NCBI RefSeq assembly: GCF_023544665.1
Contig: NZ_JAMJFL010000006.1
Span: 186,001 to 250,000, forward strand
Direction: 5' to 3'
Source of the DNA: Streptomyces sp. YS415
GTDB taxonomy: Bacteria; Actinomycetota; Actinomycetes; Streptomycetales; Streptomycetaceae
DNA: 64,000 nucleotides
Program-made: the position numbers and the translations under genes
Notes under the pieces: model-generated
What the model saw: only the letters and a program-made list of their open reading frames with translations
What the model was told of the DNA's origin: nothing
Database searches by the model: none
Part shown: in pieces, positions 17,820 to 27,115 of the stretch
How positions within the stretch are numbered: the first letter of the stretch is position 1
Layout: each line of letters opens with the position of its first letter

Positions 17820-19463
17820 TCAGGCACCGTCGCGCGCCGCGAGCATGCGGCGCAGAGCCTTCTTGTCGATCTTCCCGATCGCGGTGAGCGGCAGGTCCGC
17901 GATCGTCTCCACCCGGTCGGGCAGCTTGAAGGCGGCCACACCGCGCTCCAGCAGGAAGGCCCGCAGCGCCTGGACCGTCGGCGCCGGGCCGTCGGGGACG
18001 ACCACCGCGCAGATCCGCTCGCCCTCGCCGGCCGGGTCGGGCAGGCCGACGGCGGCACAGCGCCTGACCTGCGGATGGGACACGACATGGCTCTCGACCT
18101 CCTCGGCGGAGACGCTCTCGCCGTTGCGGTCGATGGTGTCCTTGACCCGCCCCTCCACGATCAGGTGTCCGGACGGGAGTTGGCGGACCAGGTCGCCGGA
18201 GCAGTAGAAACCGTCGGGGGTGAAGGCGACGGCGTTGACCTCGGGGGCGCGGTAGTAGCCGCGCAGCGTGTAGGGGCCGCGCACCAGCAGCTCTCCGGCC
18301 TCGCCGGGCGCGACGGGCCGGCCGTCGGCGTCCACGATGCGCAACTCGTCGTCGGCGCTGAGCGGCCGGCCCTGGGTGAGGGCGACCGTCTCCGGGTCGT
18401 CCTCCGAGCGGGTGTAGTTGAGCAGGCCCTCGGCCATGCCGAACACCTGCTGCACCGCGCAGCCGAGCGTGTCGGGGATGGTGCGGGCCAGGTCGGCCGA
18501 GAGTTTCGATCCGCCGGCCTGGAGGACGCGCAGGCTGGAGATGTCCGCGGGGTCCCACTCCGCGGCGTCGATCCACAGCGGGATCAGCGGCGGCACCAGG
18601 GCGGTGTGCGTGACGTGCTCGGCCTCGATCAGCGGGAACGCGTCACCGGGCGCGGGGGAGAGGGACAGCACCACACGGCCGCCCACCGACAGGGTGCCCA
18701 GCATGCCGGGACAGGCCAGCGGGAAGTTGTGCGCGATGGGCAGGCAGGCGAGGTAGACCGTCTCGTCCGACAGCTCGCACGCCTCGGCACTGGCACGGGC
18801 GTTGTACCCGTAGTCGTTGTGGGTACGGGGGATCAGCTTCGGGACGCCGGTGGTCCCGCCGGAGACGAGGAGCAGGGCCACGTCCGCCGGGTCGGGCTCG
18901 GGGAACCGCCGGGGCTCCGCCTCGACCTTCGCGAGCGCGGTGTACGGCCCCGGGTCACCGGCCACCAGAACGTGCCGCAGCTCGGGGGCCTCGGCCCGTA
19001 CGGCGGCGGCCAGTTCGCGGTAGTCGAAGGCGGCGTACTCGTCGGCGATGACGTACGCCACGGCCCCGGAGAGCCGGGCCAGGTGGCCGATCTCGGTGAG
19101 GCGGTGCGCGGGCAGGGTGAGGGCGGGGATCGCGCCGAGGCGGGCCAGCGCGAAGAACAGGACAGGGAACGCACCGGTGTTGGGCAGCTGCACCAGGACC
19201 CGGTCGCCGGCGCGTATACCGAGGTCCGCCAGGCCGGCGGCCATCCGGTCGGCTCGCTCGTCCAGTTGACGGTAAGTGAGCCGGTCGGGCCCGGCTACGA
19301 TCGCGAGGCGGTCGCCGTACCGGGCTGCCCAGTCGCGCAGCAGGGCTCCGAGGGGTCGGCCGTCCCAGTGACCGGACGTGACATAGCGGGCCGCGGTCTC
19401 CGCGGGCCACGGGGTCAGCCCCGACGGCAGGGGCGCGGGGGGCTCGGTGGCGTTTGGGGTCAC
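17820..19463 (-). CDS. Salicyl-AMP ligase (aryl-adenylating enzyme)
   Basis: This stand-alone adenylating enzyme (547 aa) of the DhbE/EntE/MbtA/YbtE group activates an aryl acid with ATP and loads it on the aryl carrier domain of the next NRPS. Characteristic motifs are LLLVSGGTTGVPKLIPRTHNDY (the P-loop, typical of aryl-acid ligases), the FGMAEGLLNYTR segment, the YCSGDLV hinge region and the terminal catalytic Lys segment LTAIGKIDKKALR. A salicylate synthase encoded in the cluster makes salicylate the likely substrate rather than 2,3-dihydroxybenzoate. The GTG start at 19463 is about 105 bp from an iron box shared with the divergent starter NRPS. Confidence 0.93.
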   Translation of the reverse strand: MTPNATEPPAPLPSGLTPWPAETAARYVTSGHWDGRPLGALLRDWAARYGDRLAIVAGPDRLTYRQLDERADRMAAGLADLGIRAGDRVLVQLPNTGAFPVLFFALARLGAIPALTLPAHRLTEIGHLARLSGAVAYVIADEYAAFDYRELAAAVRAEAPELRHVLVAGDPGPYTALAKVEAEPRRFPEPDPADVALLLVSGGTTGVPKLIPRTHNDYGYNARASAEACELSDETVYLACLPIAHNFPLACPGMLGTLSVGGRVVLSLSPAPGDAFPLIEAEHVTHTALVPPLIPLWIDAAEWDPADISSLRVLQAGGSKLSADLARTIPDTLGCAVQQVFGMAEGLLNYTRSEDDPETVALTQGRPLSADDELRIVDADGRPVAPGEAGELLVRGPYTLRGYYRAPEVNAVAFTPDGFYCSGDLVRQLPSGHLIVEGRVKDTIDRNGESVSAEEVESHVVSHPQVRRCAAVGLPDPAGEGERICAVVVPDGPAPTVQALRAFLLERGVAAFKLPDRVETIADLPLTAIGKIDKKALRRMLAARDGA

Positions 19464-19568
19464 GTTCGGCTCGACTCTCGTGGCCGGAGGGCGCCTGGCG
19501 CTCCTCGCTGGTTTCCGCTCGTCATCGGTCGTGGAGACCGGGGGTCGTTCCCGGCATCCACAAACAAG

Positions 19569-19587
19569 TGTGGTTAGGTTAACCTAA
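19569..19587. promoter_or_regulatory. Iron box with two overlapping registers
   Basis: TGTGGTTAGGTTAACCTAA matches the 19-bp iron-box consensus at 15 positions. A second register starting at 19574 shares the perfect core TTAGGTTAACCTAA. It lies between the divergent salicyl-AMP ligase and starter NRPS, so both can be repressed by iron-loaded DmdR/IdeR. The two registers might let two dimers bind opposite faces of the DNA, as known for DtxR-family proteins. Confidence 0.85.
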
Positions 19588-19761
19588 GTCCCGTCGTTGC
19601 ACACCTCCCGTCGCGAAGGGTGCTCATGGTGTCCATTCCTGCCTGGTCCAGGGCGATTTGAGGATGACTCGCCGGTCCTCGCGCCGATCGGTCCGGATGC
19701 CCACAGCCGTCCGGAACGCGAATCTCATCACGACACGACGTTCCTAGGAAGAAGCCGCTTC

Positions 19762-22700
19762 ATGCTGTCGATCGACGACCTCCGGCGTGTGGTCACCGAG
19801 CTGCTCGGCGCTGGTGCCGAACCCCCTGGTGACCAGGACAACCTCATCGAACTCGGCCTGGACTCGCTCAAGTTGATGAGGATCGCCGACCGCTGCCGAC
19901 GGACAGGACTGGACATCGGTTTCGCCGACCTGGCCCGGCGTCCCACGCTGGCCGGCTGGGGCGGCCTGCTGGCCGAGGCGGGGGGCGCGGCCGCGGCACC
20001 GGCGCACGACGGCAACCCCTCGGCCGTCCTCGCAGCGACGGCCGCCACCTCTCCGCAGCCCGGGGAGGGAGAATCGTTCCCGCTGGCGCTCATGCAGCAC
20101 GCGTACTGGGTGGGCCGCGGCGGCTCCCAGGCCCTTGGAGCGGTGGCCGCCCACCTCTACACCGAGTTCGACGGCTCCGGCGTCGATCCCGCCCGCCTCG
20201 GTGCGGCGGTGGCGGCGCTGGCGGAGCGTCACCCCATGCTGCGCGCCCGCATCCTGGACGACGGCCATCAGGTCATCGGAGCGTGGACCCGTGGCACGGC
20301 ACTGCCCGTCCTCGACCTGCGCGACGCCACCCCGCACGAGGTCGAGGAGCAGACCACCCGCCTCCGCGAACAGCTGTCGCACCAACTGCTCGACGTCGAG
20401 GCGGGGCAGGTCTTCGACATCCGCGTCACCCTGCTGCCCGAGGGCCGCACGCGCGTCCACGTGGACGTCGACATGCTGGCCGCCGACGCCCGCAGCTACC
20501 GCACGCTCCTCGCCGACCTCGTCCACCTCTACGAGCGCCCCGAACAGCCCCTGCCGCCCCTGGACTACACCTACGCCCAGTACCTGGCCGAGCGCCGCGC
20601 ACAGCCGCCGCGCGAGCAGGACGTGCGATGGTGGAGCGAGCGCCTCGGTGAGCTGCCCGGTGCCCCCACCCTCCCCGCCCGCCCCGAGGCCGAGCGCGGC
20701 GACGCCCCCCGGGTGACCCGCCTGCACCACTGGCTCAGCCCCGAACAGCGCGCCCGGCTCACGGACCAGGCACGGCGTCACGCCGTCACCCCCGCGGTCG
20801 CCGTCGCCACCGCCTTCGCCGAGGTCCTCGGCGCCTGGAGCGGCGAGCCCAGGTTCCTGCTCAACGTCCCGATGTTCGACCGCCGTCCCCTCCACGCCGA
20901 CGTGGACCGCCTCGTCGGCGACTTCACCAGCTCCGTCCTGCTCGACGTCGACCTGACCGAGAGCCGCACGTTCGCCGAACGGAGCAGGGACACCCAGGAC
21001 CGGATGCACCGCGCCGCCGCCCACTCCTCGTACTCGGGCGTCGAGGTGCTGCGCGACCTCTCCCGGGACCAGGGCTCCCAGGTCCTCGCCCCCGTCGTCT
21101 TCACCAGCGCGCTCGACCTCGGCGAGCTGTTCGGGCCGGACGTGGAGCGGTGCCTCGGCGAACCCGTGTGGATCGTCTCGCAGGGCCCGCAGGTCCTTCT
21201 CGACGCCCAGGTCACCGAGCTGCACGACGGCCTCCTCGTCAACTGGGACGTGCGCGCGGACGCCTTCCCGGAGGGCGCCGCCGAGGCCATGTTCGCCGCG
21301 TTCACCGACCTGATAGGCGCAGTGGCCGACGGCACCGCCTGGGACACTCCCGTGGGGCCGCTCGCCACCGAGGCCCAACTCGCCGTCCGCGCCGCGGCGA
21401 ACCACACCGACGGACCGACGCCCCAGCAGCCCCTGCACCAGGGGTTCTTCACCCGCGCCGCGACCGCTCCGGAAGCCCCGGCCGTACTCGCCGCCGGCTC
21501 GACCGCCCTGACCTACGGTCAACTCGCCCAGCGGGCCCTTTGTGTGGCCGGTGCGCTGCGTGCCCGCGGCGTCGAGCCCGGTGACGCGGTGGCGATCCGC
21601 CTGCCCAAGGGGCCCGACCAGCTCGTCGCCGTCCTCGGCGTCCACGCGGCCGGCGCGCACTACGTGCCGATCGGCGTGGAACAGCCCGCCGCACGCGCCG
21701 AGTCCATCCGGGCCCGCGCCAAAGCCACGGTCGTTCTCGGTAGGGCCGGCAACGGCGACGGATCGCTGCCGCTGGCCGACGCCGCCGTCTGGCCCGCACC
21801 CCTGGCCGAGCCGTTCCTCGCCGACCCGCGGTCCGTGGCCTACGTGCTCTTCACCTCGGGCTCCACCGGGGAACCGAAGGGTGTCGAGGTCTCGCACCAC
21901 GCCGCCGCGAACACCATCGACGACCTCGTCGAACGCCTCGGCCTGGGCCCCGCGGACCGCACCCTCGCGCTCTCCGCCCTCGACTTCGACCTGTCCGTCT
22001 TCGACATCTTCGCCCCCCTGTCGGCGGGCGGAGCCGTCGTCACGGTTGACGAGGAGACCCGCAAGGACGCCACCGCGTGGACCGGGCTCGTCCGGCAGCA
22101 CGCCGTCACCGTCCTCAACTGCGTGCCCAGCCTGCTCGACATGCTGCTCACCGCGGCCCAACACGAGCCGCTGGGCACGAGTTTGCGCGCGGTCCTGCTC
22201 GGCGGCGACTGGGTCGGCGTGGACTTGCCCGCACGACTGCACGCCCAGGTCCCCGGCTGTCGCTTCCTGGGCCTCGGCGGCACCACTGAGACGGCCATCC
22301 ACTCCACGATCCAGGAGGTCGAGGGCGGTGAGGTGCCGGCCCGGTGGACGAGCGTCCCGTACGGCACCCCGCTGCGCAACGTCCGCTGCCGCGTGGTGGA
22401 CACCCAGGGCCGCGACTGCCCCGACTGGGTCGCGGGCGAACTGTGGATCGGCGGCGCCGGGGTGGCAGACGGCTACCGGGGCGACGCCGAGCGGACCGCC
22501 GACCGTTTCGTCGAGAGCGACGGCTGCCGCTGGTACCGCACCGGCGACCGCGCCCGGTACTGGCCCGACGGGACCCTGGAGTTCCTCGGACGGGCCGACG
22601 ACCAGGTGAAGATCCGCGGTTTCCGCATCGAACTCGGCGAGGTCGAAGCCGCGCTGGCACAGCACCCGGCCGTCCGCCAGGCCACCGCCCTGGTCATCCG

Positions 22701-23280
22701 CACCGGGCCCACGCCGCGCCTGTGTGCCGTCGTCGCCACGGGCGGCGGAGCCGAGGCCGGACTCGACGAGGACGACCTGAGGGCCACGGCCGCCGAGCGG
22801 CTGCCCGCCCACATGCTGCCGGACACCATCGCGGTCCTGGACGAGATGCCGCTGACCGCCAACGGCAAGACCGACCGGCGGGCCCTGCGCGAACTGCTCG
22901 CCGCCCAGGCCAAGGAGGGCGAGCACGAGGCGGCGCGGTCCTCGCTGGAAGAGGTCATCGCCCGGGTCTGGTCGGATGTCCTGGGCACGGACCGCGTCGG
23001 ACGCCAGGACGACTACTTCCAGCTCGGCGGCGACTCCATCCTCGCCACCCGGATCACCGCGCAACTGCGCGAGGCCCTCGACACCGACGACGTGTCCGTC
23101 CACGACGTCCTCTCGTCCCTCACCGTCGCGGAGCTCGCCCGGACCCTCGCCGCCCGCGACACCGAGAACCGGCTCGAACTCGTCGCAGAGATCTACCTGG
23201 AGATCGACTCCCTGTCGGACGAGGAGATCGACGCCCAACTGTCCGACGTCGAGGGCGGTCCGGAGCGCGCCGATGGCTGA
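19762..23280 (+). CDS. Starter NRPS: aryl carrier-Cy-A-T (1172 aa)
   Basis: This loading and first extension protein resembles PchE/HMWP2-type synthetases. Domains are an N-terminal aryl carrier domain (IELGLDSLKLMR, Ser near residue 35), a heterocyclization domain with the Cy motif DxxxxD (DMLAAD near 236-241) in place of HHxxxDG, an adenylation domain (FTSGSTGEPKG near 696) and a carrier domain (LGGDSILATRI near 1091). The hand-read A pocket is DLFNLGLIH, nearest to cysteine codes such as DLFNLSLIW, so a salicyl-thiazoline is the favoured product, with oxazoline from Ser/Thr possible. I start at ATG 19762 because the aryl carrier domain begins immediately; the frame is open upstream to 19597. 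The stop overlaps the next gene by eight bases. A two-register iron box lies about 175 bp upstream. Confidence 0.93.
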   Translation: MLSIDDLRRVVTELLGAGAEPPGDQDNLIELGLDSLKLMRIADRCRRTGLDIGFADLARRPTLAGWGGLLAEAGGAAAAPAHDGNPSAVLAATAATSPQPGEGESFPLALMQHAYWVGRGGSQALGAVAAHLYTEFDGSGVDPARLGAAVAALAERHPMLRARILDDGHQVIGAWTRGTALPVLDLRDATPHEVEEQTTRLREQLSHQLLDVEAGQVFDIRVTLLPEGRTRVHVDVDMLAADARSYRTLLADLVHLYERPEQPLPPLDYTYAQYLAERRAQPPREQDVRWWSERLGELPGAPTLPARPEAERGDAPRVTRLHHWLSPEQRARLTDQARRHAVTPAVAVATAFAEVLGAWSGEPRFLLNVPMFDRRPLHADVDRLVGDFTSSVLLDVDLTESRTFAERSRDTQDRMHRAAAHSSYSGVEVLRDLSRDQGSQVLAPVVFTSALDLGELFGPDVERCLGEPVWIVSQGPQVLLDAQVTELHDGLLVNWDVRADAFPEGAAEAMFAAFTDLIGAVADGTAWDTPVGPLATEAQLAVRAAANHTDGPTPQQPLHQGFFTRAATAPEAPAVLAAGSTALTYGQLAQRALCVAGALRARGVEPGDAVAIRLPKGPDQLVAVLGVHAAGAHYVPIGVEQPAARAESIRARAKATVVLGRAGNGDGSLPLADAAVWPAPLAEPFLADPRSVAYVLFTSGSTGEPKGVEVSHHAAANTIDDLVERLGLGPADRTLALSALDFDLSVFDIFAPLSAGGAVVTVDEETRKDATAWTGLVRQHAVTVLNCVPSLLDMLLTAAQHEPLGTSLRAVLLGGDWVGVDLPARLHAQVPGCRFLGLGGTTETAIHSTIQEVEGGEVPARWTSVPYGTPLRNVRCRVVDTQGRDCPDWVAGELWIGGAGVADGYRGDAERTADRFVESDGCRWYRTGDRARYWPDGTLEFLGRADDQVKIRGFRIELGEVEAALAQHPAVRQATALVIRTGPTPRLCAVVATGGGAEAGLDEDDLRATAAERLPAHMLPDTIAVLDEMPLTANGKTDRRALRELLAAQAKEGEHEAARSSLEEVIARVWSDVLGTDRVGRQDDYFQLGGDSILATRITAQLREALDTDDVSVHDVLSSLTVAELARTLAARDTENRLELVAEIYLEIDSLSDEEIDAQLSDVEGGPERADG

Positions 23281-25570
23281 GCCGCTCGCCGGCCGGGCGG
23301 CAGGCGGCGCGGCCGACGCCTGGTTCCGGCGGTACGCACCCCGGCCTGATGCCTCGGCACGGATCGTGTGCTTCGGCCCGGCCGGGGGCGCCCCCGCCTT
23401 CTACCGTGACTGGGCCCGGGCCGTGCCCGACGACGTCGAAGTGCTGTCGGTGGTCCTCCCCGGCCGCGAACGCCGCTTGGCGGAGCCCGCGCTGACCGAC
23501 ATGGAGCGGCTCGCGGACAACGCCGCCGCCGCGCTGCTCGCGGTGCTCGACCGGCCGACCGTGCTCTTCGGCCACAGCATGGGCGCCTCGGTCGCCTTCG
23601 AGGTGACGCGCCGTCTGGAGGCGTCCGGCGGGCGCCGTCCCGCCGCCCTCGTCGTGTCCGGCAGGCCGAGTCCGCGCCGTCTGCTGGAGCGCCCCTCGCC
23701 CGTGGCGGACTACGACGACGACCAGATCGTGGCCTATCTGCGCGGCCTCGGCGGCACCCCGGACGAACTGCTCGACGACCCGGAGGCACGGGAGCTGATC
23801 CTGCCGCCCTGCCGGGCCGACTTCCAGGTCATCGGCCGGTACGCCCCCGAATTGCACCCTCGCATCACCACGCCGCTGCTCGTCGTGCTCGGTGACCAGG
23901 ACGCGTCCGTCCCGGCCTGGGACGCGGCGCGCTGGGGCGAGGTCGCCACCCGGTTGAGCGGGATTCACGTCCTGCCCGGCGGCCACTTCTACCTGGTCCC
24001 CGAGCGGACCGCCGTCATCGACCGCGTGCTGCGGTCGGTCCACGAGACCGGTGCGCCCGCCGACGTACCGTCCGCTGCCGTACAGCCGGCCGACCTGCCC
24101 AGCGCCACCGATCCCCACGAGGGAACCGCCCGCCACGCCGGACGATCCGACTCCGGGAAAGAGAGAGAAGCCGTGACCTTCGCCCCTGCCTATCACGAGC
24201 GCCGAATATCGCTGACCGGCGACGCGCTGAGCACCGCGGCGGCACTGTCGGAGACCTCGGCCGAGGCGTACGTGCTCTACGAGAACCGGGGCGCCGTCGG
24301 CTGGGCGGAAGGCGAGTTCGGCACGGTCGTCGTCCGCTCCGGCGGGACCACCCTGTGCCTCGGCGACGCCGACCCGGTCGAGTTCCCCGCCGACCGCGGT
24401 GTGCTGCACGCGCTCGACCAGGCCCTGGCCGCCGTGCAGGTCGAGGGCTGGCGGGCCTACGGCTGGGCCGCGTTCGAGCTGAGCTACCCCCTGCACGGCC
24501 TGCCCGCCGCGCCCGGTGACACCCCGCTCGCCCATCTCGTCGTGCCCCGGTGCGAGGTCAGGATCGAGGACGGCAGCGCCCTCCTGCGCGTGCTGGCCCC
24601 CGAGGACCTCGACACGCTGGAGCAGCGGGTGCGTTCGGCGGCCGCCCTGGGCGGAGCGGTCGGCAGCACGCGGCGGGTGACGGCCGATGTCGAGCACCAT
24701 GACGCCGACGTCTACCGGGCCTCGGTGGCGGCGGCCGTGGAGGAGATCCGTGCCGGTCACCTGACCAAGGTGATCCTCTCCCGCGTCGTGCCGGTCACTT
24801 CCCCCATCGACATGCCTGCCACGTACCTCGAAGGGCGCCGCGGCAACGACCCCGCCCGCTCGTTCCTGCTGCGGCTCGGCGGCTGGGAGACGGCCGGTTT
24901 CAGTCCGGAGATCGTCGCTCGCGTCACGGGCGAGGACGGCCATGTCGTCGCCCAGCCCCTGGCGGGCACCCGCGCCCTGGAGGGCGACGTGGAGGCGGAC
25001 CGCGGTCGCCGGGCCGAGCTCTACCGCGACGAGAAGGAAGTCTTCGAACACGCTGTCTCCGTACGCCTGGTGGCGGAGGAATTGGGAGAGGTCTGCACCC
25101 GGGAGTCCGTCGCCGTCGACGACTTCATGTCGATCAAGGAGCGGGGCAGCGTGCAGCACCTGGCCTCCCGCCTCTCCGGCTCCCTCGCCCCGGGCAAGAC
25201 GGCGTGGGAGGCCTTCGGCGCCCTGTTCCCCGCGGTGACGGCCTCCGGCATACCCAAGGCCGAGGGGTGCGAACTCATCCGCCGTGCCGAGCGCCGGCCT
25301 CGCGGGCTCTACAGCGGCGCCGTGCTCACGGTCGACGCGGACGGCACGGTCGACGCGGCCCTGGTGCTGCGCAGCGTCTTCCGCCACGAGGGGCGGACCT
25401 GGATGCGCGCAGGCGCCGGCATAGTGGCGCATTCGACCCCGGAGCGTGAGCTGGAGGAGACGCGCGAGAAGATGCGCAGCGTCTCGCGCTTCCTCGTCCC
25501 GGCGGCCGAGACCGAGGCAAAGCCCCTGGCGTCCGCCCCGGACGAGCAGTCCGCAGCGTTGGCCCGCTGA
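23273..25570 (+). CDS. Type II thioesterase fused in frame to salicylate synthase
   Basis: One open frame of 765 codons carries two enzymes. Residues 1-255 are a type II thioesterase (GHSMGAS with Ser near 102, LVVLGDQDASV, and GGHFYLV with the catalytic His near 237) that clears misloaded carrier domains. Residues from about 300 are a salicylate synthase of the MbtI/Irp9/YbtS family, converting chorismate through isochorismate to salicylate. Typical segments are TKVILSRVV, AQPLAGTRALEGD, DDFMSIKERGSVQHLASRLSG and GLYSGAVL. No stop separates them, only about 45 Pro/Ala/Asp-rich residues. A GTG at 24173 (residue 301), preceded by GGGAAAGAGAGAG, could start the synthase separately and would give 465 residues, normal for MbtI. 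So this is either a true fusion or a read-through frame with internal initiation. The ATG overlaps the NRPS stop by eight bases (ATGGCTGA). Confidence 0.88.
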   Translation: MAEPLAGRAAGGAADAWFRRYAPRPDASARIVCFGPAGGAPAFYRDWARAVPDDVEVLSVVLPGRERRLAEPALTDMERLADNAAAALLAVLDRPTVLFGHSMGASVAFEVTRRLEASGGRRPAALVVSGRPSPRRLLERPSPVADYDDDQIVAYLRGLGGTPDELLDDPEARELILPPCRADFQVIGRYAPELHPRITTPLLVVLGDQDASVPAWDAARWGEVATRLSGIHVLPGGHFYLVPERTAVIDRVLRSVHETGAPADVPSAAVQPADLPSATDPHEGTARHAGRSDSGKEREAVTFAPAYHERRISLTGDALSTAAALSETSAEAYVLYENRGAVGWAEGEFGTVVVRSGGTTLCLGDADPVEFPADRGVLHALDQALAAVQVEGWRAYGWAAFELSYPLHGLPAAPGDTPLAHLVVPRCEVRIEDGSALLRVLAPEDLDTLEQRVRSAAALGGAVGSTRRVTADVEHHDADVYRASVAAAVEEIRAGHLTKVILSRVVPVTSPIDMPATYLEGRRGNDPARSFLLRLGGWETAGFSPEIVARVTGEDGHVVAQPLAGTRALEGDVEADRGRRAELYRDEKEVFEHAVSVRLVAEELGEVCTRESVAVDDFMSIKERGSVQHLASRLSGSLAPGKTAWEAFGALFPAVTASGIPKAEGCELIRRAERRPRGLYSGAVLTVDADGTVDAALVLRSVFRHEGRTWMRAGAGIVAHSTPERELEETREKMRSVSRFLVPAAETEAKPLASAPDEQSAALAR

Positions 25571-25677
25571 GCTCGACGGAAAGAGATCGGGACGGTCGGT
25601 CGCGCGCGTTCGTGCGCGGCCGGCCGCCCGTACGTCCGCCCCGCACTTCCCAACGGACCTAGCTCGGAAGGAGATTC

Positions 25678-26451
25678 GTGCAGTACGAGCACAACGACGG
25701 GCTGCCCGGATTTCCGCCAGGACCGGGCCGACCGCACGCGGGAGCCGTGGAGGTCTGGCGCTTTCACGCCACCCCGGCCGAGGTGGAGGCCGCCGAGCGC
25801 ATGGTGGACCTTCTCGATCCCGAGGAGCGGCGGCGTGCGGCGGCCTTCCGGCGTCCCGCCGACCGCGGGCTGTACCTCGTCTCCCATGTGGGACTGCGGG
25901 TGCTCCTCGGTGCCCGGCTGGGTCTGGCGCCCGTGTCCGTCGAACTGCGGCGCGCAGCTTGCCCGCTGTGTGGTGGCCCGCACGGGAGACCGGAGGTGAC
26001 GGCCGCTCCCGACCTCCATTTCTCCCTCTCGCACGCCCACGGGCTCGCGCTGTGCACCCTCGCCGGCACGCCGGTCGGCGTCGACGTGGAAGCGGCCGCC
26101 TCCGTCCCGGACCTGAGCCTGGTGCCGCATCTGCATCCGGCCGAACGCGTCGCGATCGGACGGCTGCCGGAGAGCCGCCGTGCGGACGTCTTCCTGCAGT
26201 GCTGGGTCCGAAAGGAGGCGTATCTGAAGGGCATCGGAACGGGCCTGGGGATCGACCCCGCCACGGTCCATGTCGGCCTGGGCCCACGGGACGACGACAC
26301 GGCCCTCGACGAGCCCGACGGCTGGAGGCTCGCCATGGTGGCGGTGCCCCTTGGCCATGCCGCGGCAGTCGCGCTCCAGCACCCGGACGCGCCCGCTGTC
26401 GCGACCGGCGTTGCCTCGCTCGCTTCCCTCACCTCGGCTGACGCCGTGTAG
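25678..26451 (+). CDS. Sfp-type 4'-phosphopantetheinyl transferase
   Basis: This enzyme (257 aa) transfers the phosphopantetheine arm of CoA to the Ser of NRPS carrier domains, converting apo to holo forms. The family signatures are clear: substrate-binding FSLSHAHGLALCTLA, magnesium-binding GVDVEA and WVRKEAYLKGIGTGL. A Cys pair (CPLCGG) precedes the catalytic half, as in many actinobacterial Sfp homologues. The GTG start at 25678 has GGAAGGAG four bases upstream. It is 107 bp downstream of the thioesterase-salicylate synthase and probably on the same transcript, so it likely primes the carrier domains of this cluster. Confidence 0.95.
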   Translation: MQYEHNDGLPGFPPGPGRPHAGAVEVWRFHATPAEVEAAERMVDLLDPEERRRAAAFRRPADRGLYLVSHVGLRVLLGARLGLAPVSVELRRAACPLCGGPHGRPEVTAAPDLHFSLSHAHGLALCTLAGTPVGVDVEAAASVPDLSLVPHLHPAERVAIGRLPESRRADVFLQCWVRKEAYLKGIGTGLGIDPATVHVGLGPRDDDTALDEPDGWRLAMVAVPLGHAAAVALQHPDAPAVATGVASLASLTSADAV

Positions 26452-26526
26452 AGGGGCCGGAACGCAGTCGCAGCGTGCAGCACTTCACACTTCGCCGGAC
26501 GTCCAGGCTGCTGGGGGCGGGATCAA

Positions 26527-26545
26527 TTAAGTAAGGCTTACCTAC
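26527..26545. promoter_or_regulatory. Iron box upstream of chorismate mutase gene
   Basis: TTAAGTAAGGCTTACCTAC is a clear iron-box palindrome (consensus TTAGGTTAGGCTAACCTAA). It stands 142 bp before the chorismate mutase start and 75 bp after the phosphopantetheinyl transferase stop, so the chorismate mutase gene has its own iron-regulated promoter. Confidence 0.85.
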
Positions 26546-26687
26546 ATAATGTGATGGTGGCTACGATGAGCCGGGTATCGGTCAAACGGGGCGGCGGGCC
26601 CCGTACTCGCACCGCAGTGCCGCTTCGACGGCGCGTGGATCGATCGGCTCGTTCCATCCCGGCGCTCTCATACGGAAGGCGGTCGGC

Positions 26688-26990
26688 ATGTCCAGCGACT
26701 CGGATGCGTTCGTCGAGGATGGTCACCGGACGGTCTCCGAGATGGATGAGGCGATCATCGACCTCGTCCGTCGGCGCACTGCCCTGTGCGGGGAGCTGGC
26801 GGCGCTGCGACGGGCGGCGGGTGGCCCGGCGACCGAACTCTCCCGTGAGAACGCCGTGTTACGCCGCTTTCGCGAGGCGCTCGGGCGCGAGGGTACGTCG
26901 CTGGCGATGCTCCTGATCGAGCTGGAGCGGCGGACACGTTCCGTCCAGGTACCGGCAGCGCGTCCGACGGCCCTGGCCGAACGGCGTTGA
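26688..26990 (+). CDS. AroQ-type chorismate mutase family protein (100 aa)
   Basis: This small helical protein fits the chorismate mutase type II fold (AroQ/PchB): MDEAIIDLVRRRTALCGELAALRR is the first long helix with its conserved Arg, then SRENAVLRRFREALG and a last helix LLIELERRTRS. Members convert chorismate to prephenate or, as PchB, isochorismate to salicylate plus pyruvate. The window already contains a one-enzyme salicylate synthase, so the job here is unclear. It may help cleave isochorismate or adjust chorismate use. GGAAGGCGG lies upstream of the ATG. The iron box 142 bp upstream ties it to the siderophore regulon, and it ends at a strong hairpin. Fold membership is fairly safe; the reaction is not. 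Confidence 0.8.
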   Translation: MSSDSDAFVEDGHRTVSEMDEAIIDLVRRRTALCGELAALRRAAGGPATELSRENAVLRRFREALGREGTSLAMLLIELERRTRSVQVPAARPTALAERR

Positions 26991-27058
26991 ATGGGGACAG
27001 GTCGGGACTGGCGACTGACCCCGGCCGCCAGTGAGTGAACCGGGACGACATGCCGCAG

Positions 27059-27096
27059 GCGCGGGCCTGCGCGAGGGTTGCCGCGCAGGCCCGCGC
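27059..27096. terminator. Hairpin terminator between convergent genes
   Basis: GCGCGGGCCTGCGC pairs perfectly (14 bp) with GCGCAGGCCCGCGC around a 10-nt loop. It lies between the rightward chorismate mutase gene and the leftward DUF4235 gene. No T-run follows on either strand, which is usual for Streptomyces terminators. Confidence 0.75.
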
Positions 27097-27115
27097 ACTC
27101 ACCTTGGACCAGGGC

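Noticed and set aside
23281..24172. Thioesterase ending with its own stop codon before the salicylate synthase
   Set aside because: I followed the frame codon by codon across the linker and found no stop, so separate genes are not supported by this sequence.
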